Of a stretch of 8,570 bases of DNA, positions 6,968 to 8,570 are shown piece after piece. This DNA comes from Pseudomonadota bacterium (lineage in GTDB: Bacteria > Pseudomonadota > Gammaproteobacteria > SZUA-229), in NCBI GenBank assembly GCA_030836935.1, contig JAUPMA010000275.1:1-8570 (forward strand), written 5' to 3'. The notes below the pieces were generated by a model. That model was given only the letters and a program-made list of their open reading frames with translations, ran no database searches and was not told the DNA's origin. How positions within the stretch are numbered: the first letter of the stretch is position 1; each line of letters opens with the position of its first letter. The position numbers and the translations under genes are program-made.

Positions 6968-7130
6968 GTTTTTATTTGAGTTGCCCGAATCGGCCAACCG
7001 GTTTTCCGGGCCATGAAAAAACAAAACCCCGGGTGGATGCACTTCGGTGGCGTTACCGGCCACGCAGGGAACGTTAACGCCGTGCAGTTTTGCACCGGAC
7101 TTTTTGCCGCGTGCATTATTTCCGACGCAG

Positions 7131-7136
7131 AGTATA
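7131..7136 (-). promoter_or_regulatory. Probable -10 element of the ccoN promoter
   Basis: On the minus strand TATACT lies 17 bases downstream of the FNR box, with no good -35 at the expected place, as in activator-dependent promoters. Taking it as -12 to -7 would put the FNR box centre near -36.5 rather than the classical -41.5, so the true -10 or start may be a few bases off. Confidence 0.5.
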
Positions 7137-7153
7137 AAACGCTAAAGCGATAT

Positions 7154-7167
7154 TTGATACAGATCAA
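7154..7167 (-). promoter_or_regulatory. FNR/ANR-type binding site upstream of ccoNOQP
   Basis: The plus strand reads TTGATACAGATCAA, matching the FNR/ANR consensus TTGAT-N4-ATCAA at all ten defined positions. Oxygen-labile Fe-S FNR-family regulators activate cbb3 operons at low oxygen in many proteobacteria. The site lies 200 bases upstream of the ccoN start with a -10-like TATACT in between. It is symmetric, so an effect on yebC is possible in principle, but yebC starts 269 bases away. Confidence 0.85.
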
Positions 7168-7391
7168 TTTTGCATGGTATTTTTATTTGCCGAATGTCAA
7201 TAACTCAAAAAATACACCGGCGTCAGCCTGAATGTGGCTTTGCAGGAAGAAAGGTCCTCCGTGATTTTTGTTGAACGGATTGTCCGGCGGTACGGGCAGT
7301 CATGGTGTTGCCGGCAAGCGGATGCCGGCGCAAAAAACTGCATTGGCCGGCAGCGGGCGTTTAGCGGCTGGTTTTCATATAACGGGACTTC

Positions 7392-7397
7392 TATACT
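7392..7397 (+). promoter_or_regulatory. Possible -10 element of yebC
   Basis: TATACT lies 38 bases before the yebC ATG. The region 17 bases further upstream has only a weak -35 match, so this is a tentative vegetative promoter. Confidence 0.35.
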
Positions 7398-7435
7398 TCG
7401 CGCCTTCAGTTGACCAGATCGGGGAGTTATCCAAC

Positions 7436-8140
7436 ATGGGTGCGCAGTGGAAAAAGAAAGGCAAGGCTGAGGCCGCCGATGCCAAGGGTCGTTTGTTTAC
7501 CAAGCTGGCCAAGGAAATCATGGTGGCTGCACGCGGTGGTGCCGATCCCGAAATGAATGCCGCCCTGCGTGCCGCCGTTGATCGCGCCAAAAAAGCCTCC
7601 ATGCCGCGCGATACCCTGGAACGTTCCATCAAGAAAGGTGCCGGCCTGCTTGACGAAGTGGTGAACTACGAACGTGTCACCTACGAAGGTTTTGCACCGC
7701 ACAAGGTTCCGGTGATCATCGAATGCCTCACCGAGAACAACAACCGAACTGCCACCAATATCCGCATCCTGTTTCGCAAACTCGGCCAGCTCGGCAATTC
7801 CGGTTCCGTCTCCTGGGACTTCGCCTATCTGGGCATGATTGAAGCCACGGCTGACAAGCCGGGGCTGGATGCCGAAGCCGCTGCCATCGAAGCGGGTGCC
7901 CAGGACGTGGAAGCATCCGATGATGGTGCATATATGTTCTACACCGAACCCACCGATCTCGATGCCGTGAGCCGTGCCTTGCCGGCACAGGGATTTACAG
8001 TGTCATCTGCCCAACTGGGTTACAAAGCCAAAAATCCGGTAAAACTGGATGACGCCGCGCGCGCTGAAGTGGAAGCCTTTCTGGAAACGATTGATGCTGA
8101 CGATGACGTGCAGAACGTGTACGTTGGTCTGGCAGAGTGA
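7436..8140 (+). CDS. yebC: YebC/PmpR family protein (translation or transcription factor)
   Basis: This encodes 234 residues of the YebC/PmpR (TACO1-like) family. Members were long annotated as DNA-binding regulators, and more recent work on the family ties YebC proteins to relief of ribosome stalling at proline runs. The N-terminus [18 protein letters not shown], the block [15 protein letters not shown] (about 59-73) and [23 protein letters not shown] (from about 84) are family hallmarks, followed by [10 protein letters not shown]. Length is usual. ATG at 7436 is chosen because the family N-terminus begins there and GGGGAG lies 9 bases upstream; the frame continues open to 7268 but the extra residues are unrelated. 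In many gammaproteobacteria yebC precedes ruvC; here an inverted REP pair and nadA follow. No link to the oxidase is evident. Confidence 0.95.
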   Translation: MGAQWKKKGKAEAADAKGRLFTKLAKEIMVAARGGADPEMNAALRAAVDRAKKASMPRDTLERSIKKGAGLLDEVVNYERVTYEGFAPHKVPVIIECLTENNNRTATNIRILFRKLGQLGNSGSVSWDFAYLGMIEATADKPGLDAEAAAIEAGAQDVEASDDGAYMFYTEPTDLDAVSRALPAQGFTVSSAQLGYKAKNPVKLDDAARAEVEAFLETIDADDDVQNVYVGLAE

Positions 8141-8166
8141 ATATGGCTGGATTTGTTAAATTAATT

Positions 8167-8251
8167 TGTAGGTGCGCCTTCAGGCGCACAAAATGATCTT
8201 AAGCAATATCGTTTTTCCATAGGCTGTTGTGCGCCTGAAGGCGCACCTACA
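8167..8251. repeat. Inverted REP pair (REPIN/BIME-like) between yebC and nadA
   Basis: Two identical 24-base REP units (8167-8190 and 8228-8251) face each other across a 37-base spacer. Each is a GTAG head followed by a palindrome with arms GTGCGCC / GGCGCAC around TTCA. GTAG is at the outer edge of the left unit and CTAC at the outer edge of the right one, the arrangement called REPIN or BIME. The pair begins 26 bases after the yebC stop and could protect the mRNA end or slow read-through into nadA. No transposase lies in the window. Confidence 0.85.
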
Positions 8252-8294
8252 CGTATCATTACCAGGCAGCATGGTCCTGGCTGCGGAACGCAAC

Positions 8295-8570
8295 ATGAGC
8301 CTGTTACATAACATCGTTGTTAAATATGCACATCCATTGCTGCAAACGGGCAGTGTGGAAACGCCTGCCTATAACGAGGCTGAATTACAGATCCTTCGCA
8401 CCCGCATCAAACAACTCCTGAAAGAGCGCGATGCTGTGCTGGTGGCGCATTATTATGTCGATGCCGAGTTGCAGCGGCTGGCCGATGAAACCGGTGGCAA
8501 GGTAGCCGATTCGCTCGAAATGGCGCGTTTTGGCAATCAGCAAAAACACAAGGTGCTGGTGGTGGCCGGT
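8295..8570 (+). CDS. nadA: Quinolinate synthase NadA, N-terminal 92 residues (runs off right edge)
   Basis: This is the N-terminal part of quinolinate synthase, the [4Fe-4S] enzyme that condenses iminoaspartate with dihydroxyacetone phosphate to make quinolinate in NAD synthesis. The frame is open from ATG 8295 to the window end. The family blocks [16 protein letters not shown] (41-56) and [14 protein letters not shown] (67-80) are clear, with LVVAG at the edge. The block usually has GGC where this protein has GGK, but that Cys is not one of the three cluster ligands, which would lie further on. A second in-frame ATG at 8271 would add eight residues. Neither start has a strong ribosome site (GGA about 7 bases before 8295; AGG 4 bases before 8271). 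The gene follows the REP pair, so it may have its own promoter, which was not recognised. Confidence 0.93.
   Translation, partial: MSLLHNIVVKYAHPLLQTGSVETPAYNEAELQILRTRIKQLLKERDAVLVAHYYVDAELQRLADETGGKVADSLEMARFGNQQKHKVLVVAG

Larger units (their letters stand above)
6955..7435. other. Divergent regulatory region between ccoN and yebC, with long ccoN leader
   Basis: These 481 bases hold no credible gene. On the ccoN side are an FNR-type box (7154-7167), a likely -10 (7131-7136) and a leader of roughly 170 bases. The leader has inverted repeats at 6983-6987/7007-7011 (GCCCG/CGGGC), 7049-7055/7075-7081 (GGCGTTA/TAACGCC) and 7082-7086/7091-7095 (GTGCA/TGCAC). On the yebC side are a possible -10 (7392-7397) and three GCCGGC copies (7311-7316, 7324-7329, 7346-7351). 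Confidence 0.7.

Noticed and set aside
5987..7063. 358-residue minus-strand frame overlapping ccoN, and 4410-5126 on the plus strand
   Set aside because: Both are shadow frames over strongly conserved oxidase genes; their translations are His/Arg/Pro-rich with no domain signature.
6955..7167. Upstream in-frame extension of CcoN (71 extra residues)
   Set aside because: The extension is hydrophilic and unlike any CcoN N-terminus, overlaps the FNR box and -10, and lacks a ribosome site, while GTG 6954 has AGGAG and gives the standard 474-residue length.
7268..7435. Upstream in-frame extension of YebC (56 residues)
   Set aside because: The family N-terminus begins at ATG 7436 with GGGGAG ahead of it; the extra residues are unrelated and overlap the presumed promoter.
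8499..8501. Cys to Lys change in NadA (GGK instead of GGC at residue 69)
   Set aside because: This cysteine is not one of the three [4Fe-4S] ligands, which lie beyond the window, so loss of function is not indicated.

Overview
The window carries an aerobic/microaerobic respiration locus from a proteobacterium, most likely a gammaproteobacterium. This rests on four things: ccoNOQP in canonical order followed by ccoG, ccoH and ccoI; a perfect FNR/ANR-type site upstream of ccoN; GTAG-headed REP palindromes; and YebC and NadA proteins of proteobacterial type. No species is claimed. Nothing here looks like a new biological system. The less ordinary content is a set of dispersed palindromic repeats, one of which forms the end of a coding sequence.

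Layout. Everything from position 1 to about 6954 is read on the minus strand, so the operon order runs right to left. A divergent regulatory region (6955-7435) holds the FNR box. Then come ccoN (6954-5530, GTG start), ccoO (5513-4800), ccoQ (4781-4539) and ccoP (4497-3616). Together these encode the catalytic, monohaem, small membrane and dihaem subunits of a cbb3-type cytochrome c oxidase. Two stem-loops follow ccoP, the second of them a good intrinsic terminator. The maturation group follows: ccoG (3459-2020, GTG start), ccoH (2004-1474), a 321-base repeat-rich spacer, and ccoI (from 1152, running off the left edge). On the plus strand are yebC (7436-8140), an inverted REP pair (8167-8251) and the beginning of nadA (8295 to the right edge).

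How the genes work together. CcoN, CcoO and CcoP form the high-affinity oxygen-reducing proton pump: electrons pass from the c-type haems of CcoP and CcoO to haem b and then to the haem b3/CuB site of CcoN. CcoQ supports the complex. CcoI (P1B copper ATPase), CcoG (membrane polyferredoxin, cupric reductase) and CcoH (assembly factor) supply copper and assemble the complex. The FNR box suggests induction at low oxygen. YebC (translation or transcription factor family) and NadA (first dedicated Fe-S enzyme of NAD synthesis) are neighbours with no evident functional link to the oxidase.

Repeats. Three GTAG-headed REP palindromes are present (one at 1335-1357, two as an inverted pair at 8167-8251). 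The ccoH-ccoI spacer also has a triple ATTTGCG motif. A GC-rich palindromic element (4542-4605) lies inside the 3' end of ccoQ and encodes its last 20 or so residues.
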